From Treponema sp. UBA1747 (GTDB taxonomy: Bacteria; Spirochaetota; Spirochaetia; Treponematales; Treponemataceae): a DNA stretch of 64,000 nucleotides. The translations under genes and the position numbers were made by a program. A model generated the notes under the pieces. The model was given only the letters and a program-made list of their open reading frames with translations. It was not told the DNA's origin and did no database searches. The stretch lies in assembly GCA_002315375.1 (NCBI GenBank), contig DCHR01000016.1, forward strand, positions 25,329 through 89,328, written 5' to 3'. Shown piece by piece: positions 25,305 through 34,117 of this stretch. How positions within the stretch are numbered: the stretch's first letter is position 1; each line of letters starts with the position of its first letter.

Positions 25305-26900
25305 ATGTCACTTATAAAAATCTCAAACTGCCGTATTGAAAACACTGCAGGAACTGTTGTTCCTGAAATTACCTGGGAAATGAAAGAAGGAGAAGCCTGG
25401 CTTGTCATTGGTCCTAACGGCGGCGGCAAAGCAGATTTTGTAAACGCACTTTCCGGTGCTGCCGGCATGAAATTTTCCGTAAACGGTTCTGAACACGAAG
25501 CTCCTTTCTTCTGCAATACTTTTGAAAACTCCGTTGAGCTGATTTCCCTGGAACGGGCTGCCCGCCTTATTCAGGAAGAACGGGAAAACGATGAATCCGA
25601 CTACGTGGAAGGCGGCGTTGATATCGGGCGCACAGGCCGCGTTTTCATTGCAGAAAGCATTCCTGGAATCACAATCAAAAAAAATCAGCCTCTTCCGCCT
25701 GAAGCATTCACAATTGATGAAAGTGATGCCGTGAAACTCTGCGGCATTCAGAAAATCCTGGACCGCGGTCTCAAATACATGTCTACCGGAGAAATCCGCC
25801 GTACATTACTTGCCCGTGGTCTTATCAACGGAAAAAAACTTCTGGTTCTGTCAGATCCTTTTGCAGGCCTTGATGCTGAAAGCCGCAAGATTCTTCTGGA
25901 CTTCTTTACTCAGGCTGTAAAAGCACAGAATCCTGCCGTAATTCTCGGTATGGAACGCTGGCACGAAATTCCTGATTCAATTACCCACGTTCTGGAATTC
26001 ACAGACAAGAAAATCTCTTTCTGCGGACTCCGTTCTGATTACGAAAAACTTCTGGCAGAACGCCATGAAGAAAAAGCAGCAGTTGAAGATGCAGAGCGCA
26101 AAGACTTTGAAGACGAGCTTTCAAAAACTTATGCTGACACTGCAGTACTTCAGAACGGCGCCGACAATGACGTCCCGGAAGCTGAAGAAGAAAATAAAAG
26201 TGAAGTCCTTATTCAGATGAACAATGTAAACGTTGGCTGGGGTGACCATCACGTATTACGCAATCTGAACTGGACCCTTCACAAAAATGAACACTGGTTA
26301 ATCCGCGGCCCCAACGGTTCCGGAAAAACCACGTTCCTTGAACTGATAACCGGCGACAACGGCCAGGTTTATGCTAACGATGTCTGGCTCTTCGGACGCA
26401 AACGCGGTACCGGCGAAAGCATCTGGGAGATTAAAGAAAAACTGGGTATTGTTTCTTACCGCATGCACGTTGAATACCGCATGGTAGGAAACACAAGCCT
26501 TCGCGATGTAATCGTTTCGGGCTTCCGTGATTCTATTGGTCTTTACGGAGGCGCTACCGATATGGAAAGTGCCGCCGCTATGAAATGGCTCCGTCTTGGA
26601 GGATTTGCCGGACGCGAACATGTAACCTTCGGGTCTTTAAGTTACGGCGAACAGCGCGCAATTCTTATTCTGCGCTCTGCTGTAAAATGTCCGGAAATAT
26701 TAATCCTGGATGAACCATGTCATGGTCTTGATGAAGATTACCGTGGAAAAATCCTGCACCTTCTGGAAATCATCGGGCAGAATGGAACTTCTACTATGCT
26801 TCACGTTACACATGATCCGGCAGAAAAACTGTCCTGTGAAAAACATGTGCTGGAACTTCACCCGGATGAAGAACCCATGTACAAAATTCTTTACGAATAG
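25305..26900 (+). CDS. Tandem ABC ATPase, ModF-like
   Basis: 531 residues, two nucleotide-binding domains on one chain and no membrane segments, as in ModF/PhrA-type proteins. The second domain is complete: GPNGSGKTTFLEL, LSYGEQR, ILILDEPCHGLD and an H-loop Thr-His (LHVTHDP). The first is degenerate: Walker A GPNGGGKAD lacks the Mg-coordinating Ser/Thr, the signature reads MSTGE, and Walker B ends LSDP rather than LDEP. Only the second site is therefore likely to hydrolyse ATP. Function in ModF relatives is ill-defined (molybdate-associated); no mod genes are nearby. Co-transcribed with der (3-nt gap). Confidence 0.82.
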   Translation: MSLIKISNCRIENTAGTVVPEITWEMKEGEAWLVIGPNGGGKADFVNALSGAAGMKFSVNGSEHEAPFFCNTFENSVELISLERAARLIQEERENDESDYVEGGVDIGRTGRVFIAESIPGITIKKNQPLPPEAFTIDESDAVKLCGIQKILDRGLKYMSTGEIRRTLLARGLINGKKLLVLSDPFAGLDAESRKILLDFFTQAVKAQNPAVILGMERWHEIPDSITHVLEFTDKKISFCGLRSDYEKLLAERHEEKAAVEDAERKDFEDELSKTYADTAVLQNGADNDVPEAEEENKSEVLIQMNNVNVGWGDHHVLRNLNWTLHKNEHWLIRGPNGSGKTTFLELITGDNGQVYANDVWLFGRKRGTGESIWEIKEKLGIVSYRMHVEYRMVGNTSLRDVIVSGFRDSIGLYGGATDMESAAAMKWLRLGGFAGREHVTFGSLSYGEQRAILILRSAVKCPEILILDEPCHGLDEDYRGKILHLLEIIGQNGTSTMLHVTHDPAEKLSCEKHVLELHPDEEPMYKILYE

Positions 26901-26923
26901 TCACGGGTTTCTTCTGTCCCAGA

Positions 26924-27208
26924 TCAAGCACTTTTCAGCTGACGGCCAATGTTGCCGTCAACCTGAACTTCAATCAAGTTTGTAATTATCAACGACTCAA
27001 CTGCAACATCAAAAAGCTGTGCCAGAATCAGGAGATTGTCTATTGAAGGCATATTCTTTCCTGATTCCCAGTTATAAATTGCCTGAGGATTTGCCATTCC
27101 AAATACCTGCTGCAATGCACTAACTGATATATTGTTGAACTTTCTTAAAGATTTGATTTTTGCTCCGGTTGCCTGCATATCCAAAACCGGTTTATTTATT
27201 ACTGTCAT
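26924..27208 (-). CDS. XRE-family helix-turn-helix regulator
   Basis: 94 residues with one HTH_3 domain (about 15-70: IKSLRKFNNISVSALQQVFGMANPQAIYNWESGKNMPSIDNLLILAQLF), then a short hydrophobic tail with DVAVESLI typical of this family. GGAG lies upstream of the ATG. That Shine-Dalgarno falls inside CTACGG, which can pair with CCGTAG about 22 nt upstream. A 35-codon ORF with its own good ribosome site precedes it on the same strand (27278-27385). It converges with the ModF-like gene. Target genes unknown. Confidence 0.85.
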   Translation of the reverse strand: MTVINKPVLDMQATGAKIKSLRKFNNISVSALQQVFGMANPQAIYNWESGKNMPSIDNLLILAQLFDVAVESLIITNLIEVQVDGNIGRQLKSA

Positions 27209-27277
27209 TTTTTTGCTCCGTAGTTTAAGTTTTTTTGGTGGGAAGCTACGGGCAGCCCGAATGTAACGGCTTAATGA

Positions 27278-27385
27278 CTACTCGATGCTTCTCACAGAAT
27301 CAATTGAATGTTTCTGCTGTTTATGATTACGATTGTGTTTGACTGATGTTAGCTGCATTGCAGTACGCACTGTCGCAATATCCAT
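27278..27385 (-). CDS. Small leader ORF upstream of XRE regulator
   Basis: 35 residues (MDIATVRTAMQLTSVKHNRN, then a His/Gln/Ser-rich tail). GGAGG lies 9 nt before the ATG, the only clear ribosome site in this gap. The product is basic and hydrophilic with no known family. It precedes the XRE gene by 69 nt on the same strand, so it may be a regulatory leader peptide or the partner of a small regulatory pair. Based on one ribosome site and position only. Confidence 0.4.
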   Translation of the reverse strand: MDIATVRTAMQLTSVKHNRNHKQQKHSIDSVRSIE

Positions 27386-27521
27386 TGGTTCTGTCCTCCG
27401 CATTTAAGATGCCGAAACCTGCGTTTCGGTGAATGTACGTTCACTTTAACAAATTTCTGTTATTCTATTCAACCCCTTTCTAATAAAAAAAAGCAAAATT
27501 AAAGCATTCCTTTAATAATTC

Positions 27522-27551
27522 TTGTTAATTTGTTTTCTGATAGGTTATAAT
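27522..27551 (+). promoter_or_regulatory. Promoter of first chemoreceptor
   Basis: TTGTTA (27522-27527), 18-nt spacer, TATAAT (27546-27551). It overlaps an in-frame ATG at 27550 and so excludes that start. The rest of the 27386-27545 gap shows nothing else I can support. Confidence 0.65.
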
Positions 27552-27597
27552 GGTAAAAATAGAGAGTTTAGAGTTTTTTTTCAAAAAGGAAAACATT

Positions 27598-29676
27598 ATG
27601 GAAAAAAATAAAAAAGGCATTTCCCTTGGCATTCAGATTTTTATTTCAAGTTTTGTTCCGATTATTCTGGTTTCGATTGTGTTTATATTCATATTCCTTT
27701 CAAACTTCAACACAAGCGCAATGAATAATCTGAGAGGAAACTCTACCAGTACAAACCAGAAAATCGCAAGTGTATTAAGTTCAAATCTTGTACCATCAAT
27801 GTATATGATCAACAACCTTTCAGGAGTAATTCCGGAAATTGATGATGATGAAATTCTTCTGAGCACTTTGAAAAATGTGCATAACCTGCAGGACGTTGAT
27901 ACTACAATCTATTACGGAACAAAAGATTTCAGAAATGGCGGTATAGGAAGATACGTTGACAGCTCAGACTGGGACCCGCCTGAGGACTGGATTCCTGTTC
28001 AGCGTGACTGGTATAAATCTGCTGTTGCCAACCGGGGAAAAGTTATTCTTACAGATCCTTATGTTGATACAATGACAGAAGACATCTGTGTTACTGTTGC
28101 TAAAGCTGTTGAAATTAATGGTCAGATTGAAGGGGTTGTTGCTGCTGACCTTTACATAAATGATTTTGCAAGTACCATCAAAAAACTTAAGGGTGATGCA
28201 CCTTCAAAAACTTACGCTATTACCCGCGATGGACTTTATGTTACAGCAGATGATATCAATGACATAATGGAAAAGAACTTCTTTGATTCCTGCGAATTTG
28301 ATATTTCCCTTCTTTCACAATCAGTTGGAGTTGAAGTAAAGAATGGGAAATACCTTTCTTTTGCACCGATTACAGGAACTCCTTTCATGCTGGTTACTTA
28401 CGGTGATACAAGTGAATATACAAATCAATTCTCAAAACTTCTTTTAAGAACCATTGCAATTATTTTTATCCTCTTCCTTTTCGTTTTTGCTATAACCCTT
28501 CTGGTAAGCCGCCGCTTAAGAATAATCTTCAAACAGCTTGTTGAAAGATGTGCTCTTATGGCCTCCGGAGATTTCCGCAAAGGAGATTTCCCGGATTATT
28601 ATACAACCCGTGAAGCAGATGCCCTTGCAAAAGGATTTGACCAGCTTGCATCAAACATGAGTGAACTGGCAACAGGTATTCTTGATTCAACAAGATCTCT
28701 CAATGACACAATTTCTTCTCTGAATGAATCCTCGAGTGAAATTAACCTGAACTCCCAGGAAGCTGCAGTTTCAATCAACCAGATGACACAGATTCTGGCT
28801 GAAGAACAGAAATCTATTGAAGATGAAAATCACGCTGTAAGCGTAATCGTAAACGAAGCCGAAACCCTTAAACAGGAAATTCAGATTCAGTCAGATATTC
28901 TTGAAGAATCAAATAAAAATATCGAAAATATCGTTTCACAGATTGGACGCGTAGGAAATACAACAATCACTGCTTCGGCACATGTAGAAAACCTGGTTCA
29001 GGCAACAACAGAAAATAAAACAAAACTGGAAGCATCTGTTCAGGAAATTCTTGAAGTAAAATCTGAATCTGTTGCACTTCAGGAAATGAACAGTGTTATT
29101 TCTGCCGTTGCAGAACAGACAAACCTTCTTGCCATGAACGCTGCCATCGAAGCCGCCCATGCAGGAGAAGCCGGAAAAGGATTTGCTGTTGTTGCTGATG
29201 AAATCCGTAAGCTTGCTGAAACAACAGCAACACAGGCTAATGAATCAAGTACACAACTTGCTGCTATCCAGAACAGGATTGCAAGTATTGCTGTTTCATC
29301 TGAACTGGTTTCAAACTCCTTTGCTAACACTCTGGATAAAGTTTCAGAGCTGGAAAAAATCATTCAGACTCTCAATGAAGTAGCAAATGAACAGAATGCT
29401 CAGGCAAAAATAGTTTCGGCTTCTCTGGATCAGATTCGTTCAAGTTCTGAAAAAGTTAAAAAGAGCACTGACTCTATCACAAACAGAACTGAAGACGCCT
29501 TCACAATCTGTAACTCCCTTTCACAGATGAGTGACCAGACAAATGTCGGATTGAGAAAATGTCAGGAAGCAGCAGGAAACTTAAGACAGCGCGCTGAAAT
29601 AATCTCTTCGGAAACAGGCTCAGCAAAAGCCAAAGTTGAAGATCTCGCAGTATCTGCAAGCGAATTCAAAGTATAA
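27598..29676 (+). CDS. Methyl-accepting chemotaxis protein with dCache sensor
   Basis: 692 residues from MEKNKKGISLG (AAGGA 6 nt upstream; the longer frame from 27550 overlaps the promoter). Transmembrane helix about 9-32; a periplasmic dCache_1-type domain (about 35-280, with YVDSSDWDPPEDWIPVQRDWYKSA and VILTDPYVDTMTEDICVTVAKAV typical of the ligand pocket); a second helix about 283-305; HAMP; then a signalling coiled coil with the hairpin tip EQTNLLAMNAAIEAAHAGEAGKGFAVVADEIRKLAE. It senses a small molecule and signals to CheA/CheW. No che genes are adjacent. A candidate operator/terminator AT-rich dyad follows the gene. Confidence 0.93.
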   Translation: MEKNKKGISLGIQIFISSFVPIILVSIVFIFIFLSNFNTSAMNNLRGNSTSTNQKIASVLSSNLVPSMYMINNLSGVIPEIDDDEILLSTLKNVHNLQDVDTTIYYGTKDFRNGGIGRYVDSSDWDPPEDWIPVQRDWYKSAVANRGKVILTDPYVDTMTEDICVTVAKAVEINGQIEGVVAADLYINDFASTIKKLKGDAPSKTYAITRDGLYVTADDINDIMEKNFFDSCEFDISLLSQSVGVEVKNGKYLSFAPITGTPFMLVTYGDTSEYTNQFSKLLLRTIAIIFILFLFVFAITLLVSRRLRIIFKQLVERCALMASGDFRKGDFPDYYTTREADALAKGFDQLASNMSELATGILDSTRSLNDTISSLNESSSEINLNSQEAAVSINQMTQILAEEQKSIEDENHAVSVIVNEAETLKQEIQIQSDILEESNKNIENIVSQIGRVGNTTITASAHVENLVQATTENKTKLEASVQEILEVKSESVALQEMNSVISAVAEQTNLLAMNAAIEAAHAGEAGKGFAVVADEIRKLAETTATQANESSTQLAAIQNRIASIAVSSELVSNSFANTLDKVSELEKIIQTLNEVANEQNAQAKIVSASLDQIRSSSEKVKKSTDSITNRTEDAFTICNSLSQMSDQTNVGLRKCQEAAGNLRQRAEIISSETGSAKAKVEDLAVSASEFKV

Positions 29677-29685
29677 GATTAAAAT

Positions 29686-29708
29686 GTACGTTTTAATTAA
29701 ACGTGCGT
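29686..29708. repeat. AT-rich imperfect dyad GTACGTTTTAATTAAAC between convergent genes
   Basis: The 17-mer GTACGTTTTAATTAAAC recurs at 63966-63982, and a diverged copy, GTACGTTTAATTCAAAC, lies near 37674-37690. Here it extends into a dyad (ACGTTT and AAACGT around 5 nt) between the chemoreceptor and MutS-like genes. Confidence 0.45.
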
Positions 29709-31364
29709 TTAGTCCAGAAGCTGTTCGTAGGTGACGCCGTATTTCAGGGCGATGTCCATGGCGTAGGATTGTCCTACCGGCTTTGCAACTTTTACCTTGA
29801 AAGACCTGATTCCGTCTTCAGACACTACGATAAGACTTGAAGCCTTTGAATCCGAATCCGAAACCTCGCTGTTAATTTCATCAATATCAAAAGCCAGTTT
29901 ATGCATATGGGTATTGTAAATACAGCGGGAACCTTTTTTCAGAATAGCTTTTACTGCACCGCGGGCAATAAAGTATCCTTCTTCAAATGAAGTTGTTGAA
30001 AAACTTTCGTTCAGAAGAAGAAGACTGTATTTTGTTGCGCTCTTGAAGGATTCCTTGAATCTCTTTGACTCTTCACCAAGCCGGCCCAATTCCATGGTCT
30101 GGTTTTCGTCTGCCGGGAAATGAGTGAAAATCTGGTCCACAGGGCTGAAAGCAAAACTGGTTGCAGGAACATAAAGCCCTGCCTGAGCCAGAACAAAAGC
30201 CAGACCTGTGGCAACAGTAATTGTTGTTTTACCGCCACGGTTTGCACCGGTCAGAATGTAAGTCCGGCGTTCCTGTGAAAAATCCAGTTCATTTCCAACC
30301 ACTTCAGCGGGAGTAATTTTTTCTGTAAGTTTCAGATTATATAATCCTTCGCTTTTCATAATCCTGTCTTCAGAAGAAAGGACTGTCGGCTTTGTCATTA
30401 CAAATCCTTTTTTCATCAGATGTTCAATATATTCTGCAAACTTTACATAAAACAGAAGTTCAGGCAGAAGATTATTAATAATGACATTGATACTGACAGA
30501 AGCGTATTCTGAAAGGCGGGCCTTAAGACGGCGGCAGGTATCCCGCAAAACTCCCGATGCAACTCTGTCCAGAGAACGTACGACTTCTGTGGTTCCGTTT
30601 ACTGGTAAAATTATTCCGTTGAACAAAGCCATATTATTCAGGTTAAAATCTGCCCACTCTGTATCGCTTGAAAATTTATAGGCTCCGTCCCAGTCTGCCC
30701 CATCCTCTTCATTTTTATATTTATAGGCATCAATCATGTTGTGGAAAATCTTTGAATTTTTGAAAGGCTTTCTGTTTACGGAATTGATTCCGATTTCAAC
30801 CGGTTCCATTTTTGTATTCAGGTTTATTCCGATTGTAAGGGATTTAATTTCTGAAGCATCCATTTTGAGTTCTGCAATATCTTTTTTCATTGCAGCAAAG
30901 TTTCCTGCCTGGTAAATCTTTACGACATAATCACGGATGCTTACAAGTCCTGCAGATTTAATTTCGCCTGCAGAAAGACACTGGGCAATTTCTTCAACGC
31001 AGGTAATATAATCTCCCAGGTCACCGAGTCTGTGAAGAAGCTGCCAGATTCCTGCTGCATCGCTTTCACGGTTCAGACTGGAAAACTGGCGGATATAATC
31101 TACCTTCTCAAGAAGGGCAAGCATTCTTTCGCGAATTGAAGGATTATTCAGAATATCTTCAAAAACATCCAGGCGGTATTTCAGAACTTCTTCATTTTTT
31201 GAAAGATGGGAAATAATATTCAGGGCAACATCCTGTTCACTCTTTTTTTCGCATACAAGACTGCAGAGTTCATTTAAAGACAAATCGTGTATGGTTTCTT
31301 CTGACATCTGAATGTATTCTGGATCTGTTCCTTCCGGGCAAAGCAGGCTGATTGGACTTTTCAT
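29709..31364 (-). CDS. MutS-family ATPase (MutS2-like, no Smr domain)
   Basis: 551 residues. Helical core (MutS domain III/IV-like, 1-330) followed by the ABC-type MutS ATPase: Walker A GANRGGKTT, ENQTMELGRLGEESKRFKE (signature helix region), Walker B LLLLNESFSTTS, and the His-loop NTHMHKLA. Lacks the mismatch-recognition domain I, so not a true MutS, and lacks the C-terminal Smr nuclease of MutS2. Walker B has Asn-Glu where most members have Asp-Glu. A role in recombination or rRNA/DNA junction handling is possible but cannot be read. Divergent from a membrane protein gene through a palindromic promoter. Confidence 0.82.
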   Translation of the reverse strand: MKSPISLLCPEGTDPEYIQMSEETIHDLSLNELCSLVCEKKSEQDVALNIISHLSKNEEVLKYRLDVFEDILNNPSIRERMLALLEKVDYIRQFSSLNRESDAAGIWQLLHRLGDLGDYITCVEEIAQCLSAGEIKSAGLVSIRDYVVKIYQAGNFAAMKKDIAELKMDASEIKSLTIGINLNTKMEPVEIGINSVNRKPFKNSKIFHNMIDAYKYKNEEDGADWDGAYKFSSDTEWADFNLNNMALFNGIILPVNGTTEVVRSLDRVASGVLRDTCRRLKARLSEYASVSINVIINNLLPELLFYVKFAEYIEHLMKKGFVMTKPTVLSSEDRIMKSEGLYNLKLTEKITPAEVVGNELDFSQERRTYILTGANRGGKTTITVATGLAFVLAQAGLYVPATSFAFSPVDQIFTHFPADENQTMELGRLGEESKRFKESFKSATKYSLLLLNESFSTTSFEEGYFIARGAVKAILKKGSRCIYNTHMHKLAFDIDEINSEVSDSDSKASSLIVVSEDGIRSFKVKVAKPVGQSYAMDIALKYGVTYEQLLD

Positions 31365-31402
31365 TTTCTAACTCTTTAAATATGGATTTTTAATATTTCA
31401 TC

Positions 31403-31427
31403 ATTATAACACGAGTTGTGTTATAAT
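31403..31427. promoter_or_regulatory. Perfectly palindromic divergent promoter
   Basis: ATTATAACAC, GAGTT, GTGTTATAAT: 10-bp arms around a 5-nt centre. Each arm carries a TATAAT -10 box, one facing the MutS-like gene and the other the membrane protein. Confidence 0.7.
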
Positions 31428-31455
31428 TTTATAAAAACCTGTTGTGGAGGAAATT

Positions 31456-32124
31456 ATGTTTAAATTCTGGGGAGACGGCTCTGATGCTGCCAAAGCACTG
31501 GTCGATGCTGTGGTAGTCCGCAGTACAGAAAACTTCAACTGGACCTTTATTTTTATTCTTGCCGTTGTTTTCTATGTTTACTGGACTGAGATTCAAAAAA
31601 AGAACTGGGAAATTGTTTTCGCAGGTCTTTCTCTTTATGGTGTGCACTGGCTTTATGAAATAGGCAATGCTGTAATCGGCAGAATTTTCAGATACCCGCT
31701 CTGGACAGTAAGCAATGCTTCAACCACATTTATTCTTCTTAAAGGCGTTTGCTGGGAACTTTCCATGATGTTCATGCTGGCCGGAATTATTTCTGTAAAA
31801 ATGCTTCCTGATGACAAAAACAAGCGTTACTTTGCAAAAAACGGGAAAAAAGGAATCAGCTGCAAGCTGGCCGGAGCCCTTGAAATGGCTCTGCTCTTTG
31901 CTCTTTTTGAAAGTTTTCTCGCAGGAACTTCAAACAATTCCTTCATCTGGGTTTACAAATGGTGGGGCGTAATTCCTGTATTTATTACGACATATGTCCC
32001 TTTCTTTCTGGCTTCAAACTATGTTCCTTTCATGGAACCTAAAAAGCGAAACAGATTCCTTATAACCGAATGGGTTCTGGTTGCAGTCCTTCTAATCATC
32101 CTGATCCCGCTTGGAATTATTTAA
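31456..32124 (+). CDS. Multi-pass membrane protein, function unknown
   Basis: 222 residues from MFKFWGDGSD; GGAGG 6 nt upstream selects this ATG over an in-frame GTG at 31444. Six or so hydrophobic segments (for example FIFILAVVFYVYWTEI, WELSMMFMLAGIISV, WVLVAVLLIILIPLGII) separated by short charged loops. I do not recognise the family. It has its own promoter in the palindrome and a strong terminator, so it is monocistronic. Confidence 0.75.
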   Translation: MFKFWGDGSDAAKALVDAVVVRSTENFNWTFIFILAVVFYVYWTEIQKKNWEIVFAGLSLYGVHWLYEIGNAVIGRIFRYPLWTVSNASTTFILLKGVCWELSMMFMLAGIISVKMLPDDKNKRYFAKNGKKGISCKLAGALEMALLFALFESFLAGTSNNSFIWVYKWWGVIPVFITTYVPFFLASNYVPFMEPKKRNRFLITEWVLVAVLLIILIPLGII

Positions 32125-32134
32125 TCTGCTATAT

Positions 32135-32165
32135 GCTGCTCCGGTTTCCGGAGCAGTTTTTTTTT
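32135..32165 (+). terminator. Intrinsic terminator
   Basis: CTGCTCCGG, TTT, CCGGAGCAG followed by nine T, after the membrane protein gene. Confidence 0.92.
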
Positions 32166-32231
32166 CACAGTTTCCCGACTTTCAGGAAAAATGCTATACT
32201 TACTCCGAAATCTTCATAGACGGAGAAAAGC

Positions 32232-33722
32232 ATGTTAAACATCAACAACAACACAAATCAGATAAAAACAGAAATACTTATCCGTATTATCAAACTGATG
32301 ATGGATGGTAATCTGAAAAAAGGGGTTCACTATATTCCTAAAGAAATGGCTCCCAAAGGCAGGGAACCTTTCACCTGTTGTATTTACCATGACCGGGAAA
32401 TTCTCCGTCAGCGGGTTATTGCAAGACTTGGTTGTTCCGTAGAAAAACTGGATGAAGAAGCAGCACTCTCTGATTTTGCAGAAGAAGCTCTCAACCGAGA
32501 ATCTCCTACCTGGCCTATGCTTACAGTTCTTCACGAAGCCTGCCACGCCTGTGTTCATACAAAGTACATGGTTACCAATGCATGTCAGGGTTGTCTGGCC
32601 CGTCCGTGTACGATGAACTGTCCTAAAAAAGCAATTGCAGTTTCCAATCACCATGCAAAGATTGACGAAAATCTGTGCTCCAACTGCGGACTCTGTATGC
32701 AGAACTGTCCTTACCATGCAATCATAAAGATTCCGGTTCCTTGCGAAGAAGCATGCCCTGTAGGAGCAATTTCCAAAGATGAAAACGGTCGCGAAGTAAT
32801 CGATTTCCATAAATGTATTTTCTGCGGCAACTGTATGAGAAGCTGTCCTTTCGGCGCCATGATGGATAAAAGCCAGATTGTTGATGTTCTCAAACATATT
32901 ATGAACGGAAAAAAAGTTACCGCTCTGTATGCTCCAAGCATTGCAAGCCAGTTCAAGACACCAGCCGGTAAACTGGAACAGGCTCTGAAAAACTCAGGTT
33001 TCACTAACATTCTTGAAGTCGCCCTCGGCGCTGATATCTGTGCTGATAAAGAAGCAAAAGAATTTACAGAACGTATGGAACGCGGTGACAAGCTGATGAC
33101 AACTTCATGCTGTTCAGCTTATGTGCGTGCCGTAAGAAAACATGTTCCGGATCTGGTTCCATGTATTTCTGAAACCCGGAGCCCAATGCACTACACAGCT
33201 GAAATTGCAAAGAAAGCAGATCCTGAATGCATTACAGTTTTCATCGGACCTTGTATTTCAAAACGGCGCGAAGGTATGGATGATCCGATGGTTGATTACG
33301 TACTGAGCGTTGAAGAAATCAATGCCCTCTTCATCGCCAAGGGAATTGATCCTGTAAATATTGAAATCACAGACGAAGAAATCCTGAACAAGAAAAATAT
33401 TCCAACTGCCAGCGGCAGAAACTTTGCACAAAGCGGCGGTGTTGCTGCAAGTATTAAAGTAAGAATCTCTGATCCTGATATTCTGCGTCCTACAGTAATC
33501 AACGGACTGAATAAAAAAGGTATGGCCCAGCTTATGATGTATGGCAAAATTAATGCGGGCAAAATGACTCCTCCGCCAAACTCTCCGAACCTGGTAGAAG
33601 TAATGGCCTGCGAAGGCGGATGTATTGCTGGTCCCGGTGTAATTGTAAATTCAAATATCGCTCTGGCACAGCTGAATAAATATGTAGCAGACGGAAACCA
33701 GGAGTCTCCGGAAAAAGTATGA
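32232..33722 (+). CDS. Monomeric [FeFe] hydrogenase (group B-like)
   Basis: 496 residues. N-terminal Cys-rich segment HEACHACVHTKYMVTNAC and three to four ferredoxin-type clusters (CQGCLARPCTMNCP, CSNCGLCMQNCP, CIFCGNCMRSCP), then the H-cluster domain. The H-cluster motifs are L1 TSCCSAYVRAV, L2 FIGPCISKRREG and L3 EVMACEGGCIAGPG. L1 has Ser-Ala-Tyr where group A has Pro-Ala-Trp, which fits group B enzymes. It probably couples ferredoxin to H2. The start follows GGAG at a 6-nt spacing. The stop overlaps the lrgA start (ATGA), forming an operon hydrogenase-lrgA-lrgB. No hyd maturation genes are in view. Confidence 0.92.
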   Translation: MLNINNNTNQIKTEILIRIIKLMMDGNLKKGVHYIPKEMAPKGREPFTCCIYHDREILRQRVIARLGCSVEKLDEEAALSDFAEEALNRESPTWPMLTVLHEACHACVHTKYMVTNACQGCLARPCTMNCPKKAIAVSNHHAKIDENLCSNCGLCMQNCPYHAIIKIPVPCEEACPVGAISKDENGREVIDFHKCIFCGNCMRSCPFGAMMDKSQIVDVLKHIMNGKKVTALYAPSIASQFKTPAGKLEQALKNSGFTNILEVALGADICADKEAKEFTERMERGDKLMTTSCCSAYVRAVRKHVPDLVPCISETRSPMHYTAEIAKKADPECITVFIGPCISKRREGMDDPMVDYVLSVEEINALFIAKGIDPVNIEITDEEILNKKNIPTASGRNFAQSGGVAASIKVRISDPDILRPTVINGLNKKGMAQLMMYGKINAGKMTPPPNSPNLVEVMACEGGCIAGPGVIVNSNIALAQLNKYVADGNQESPEKV

Positions 33723-34117
33723 AATACCTGAAACAACTTTTCATCATCATCATCGTTTCTTTTGCAGGAGAACTGATTCATTATTTTGTTCCCCTTCCAA
33801 TTCCTGCAAGTATTTATGGCCTCGTAATCATGTTTCTTCTTTTGGAGTTCAAGGTTATAAAACTTGAGCAGGTAAAAGAAACTTCGTCATATCTTCTGGC
33901 AATCATGCCGATTTTCTTTGTTCCGCCTTGTGTCGGTTTCATCAATGCATTCCCTTTGATGAAACAATATGGTATTCAGTTTCTGGTAATCGGAATCGGG
34001 ACAACCGTTCTCGTTATGGTTGCTACAGGATGGGTTGTTCAACTGATCATGCGCGGAAAGCAGAAGAACGCAGTAAAGTCTGAAAACAAGGAGGTTGAAA
34101 ATGCAGATGCTGAATAA
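33719..34117 (+). CDS. lrgA: CidA/LrgA-family holin-like membrane protein
   Basis: 132 residues with four membrane helices. LPIPASIYGLVIMFLLLEFKVIKLEQV and IMPIFFVPPCVGF are the family signatures. The basic/acidic tail (KSENKEVENADAE) carries the Shine-Dalgarno of lrgB. LrgA/CidA proteins act with LrgB/CidB in membrane permeability, and in some bacteria in pyruvate or related organic-acid transport. Translationally coupled to the hydrogenase by ATGA. Confidence 0.9.
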   Translation: MKYLKQLFIIIIVSFAGELIHYFVPLPIPASIYGLVIMFLLLEFKVIKLEQVKETSSYLLAIMPIFFVPPCVGFINAFPLMKQYGIQFLVIGIGTTVLVMVATGWVVQLIMRGKQKNAVKSENKEVENADAE

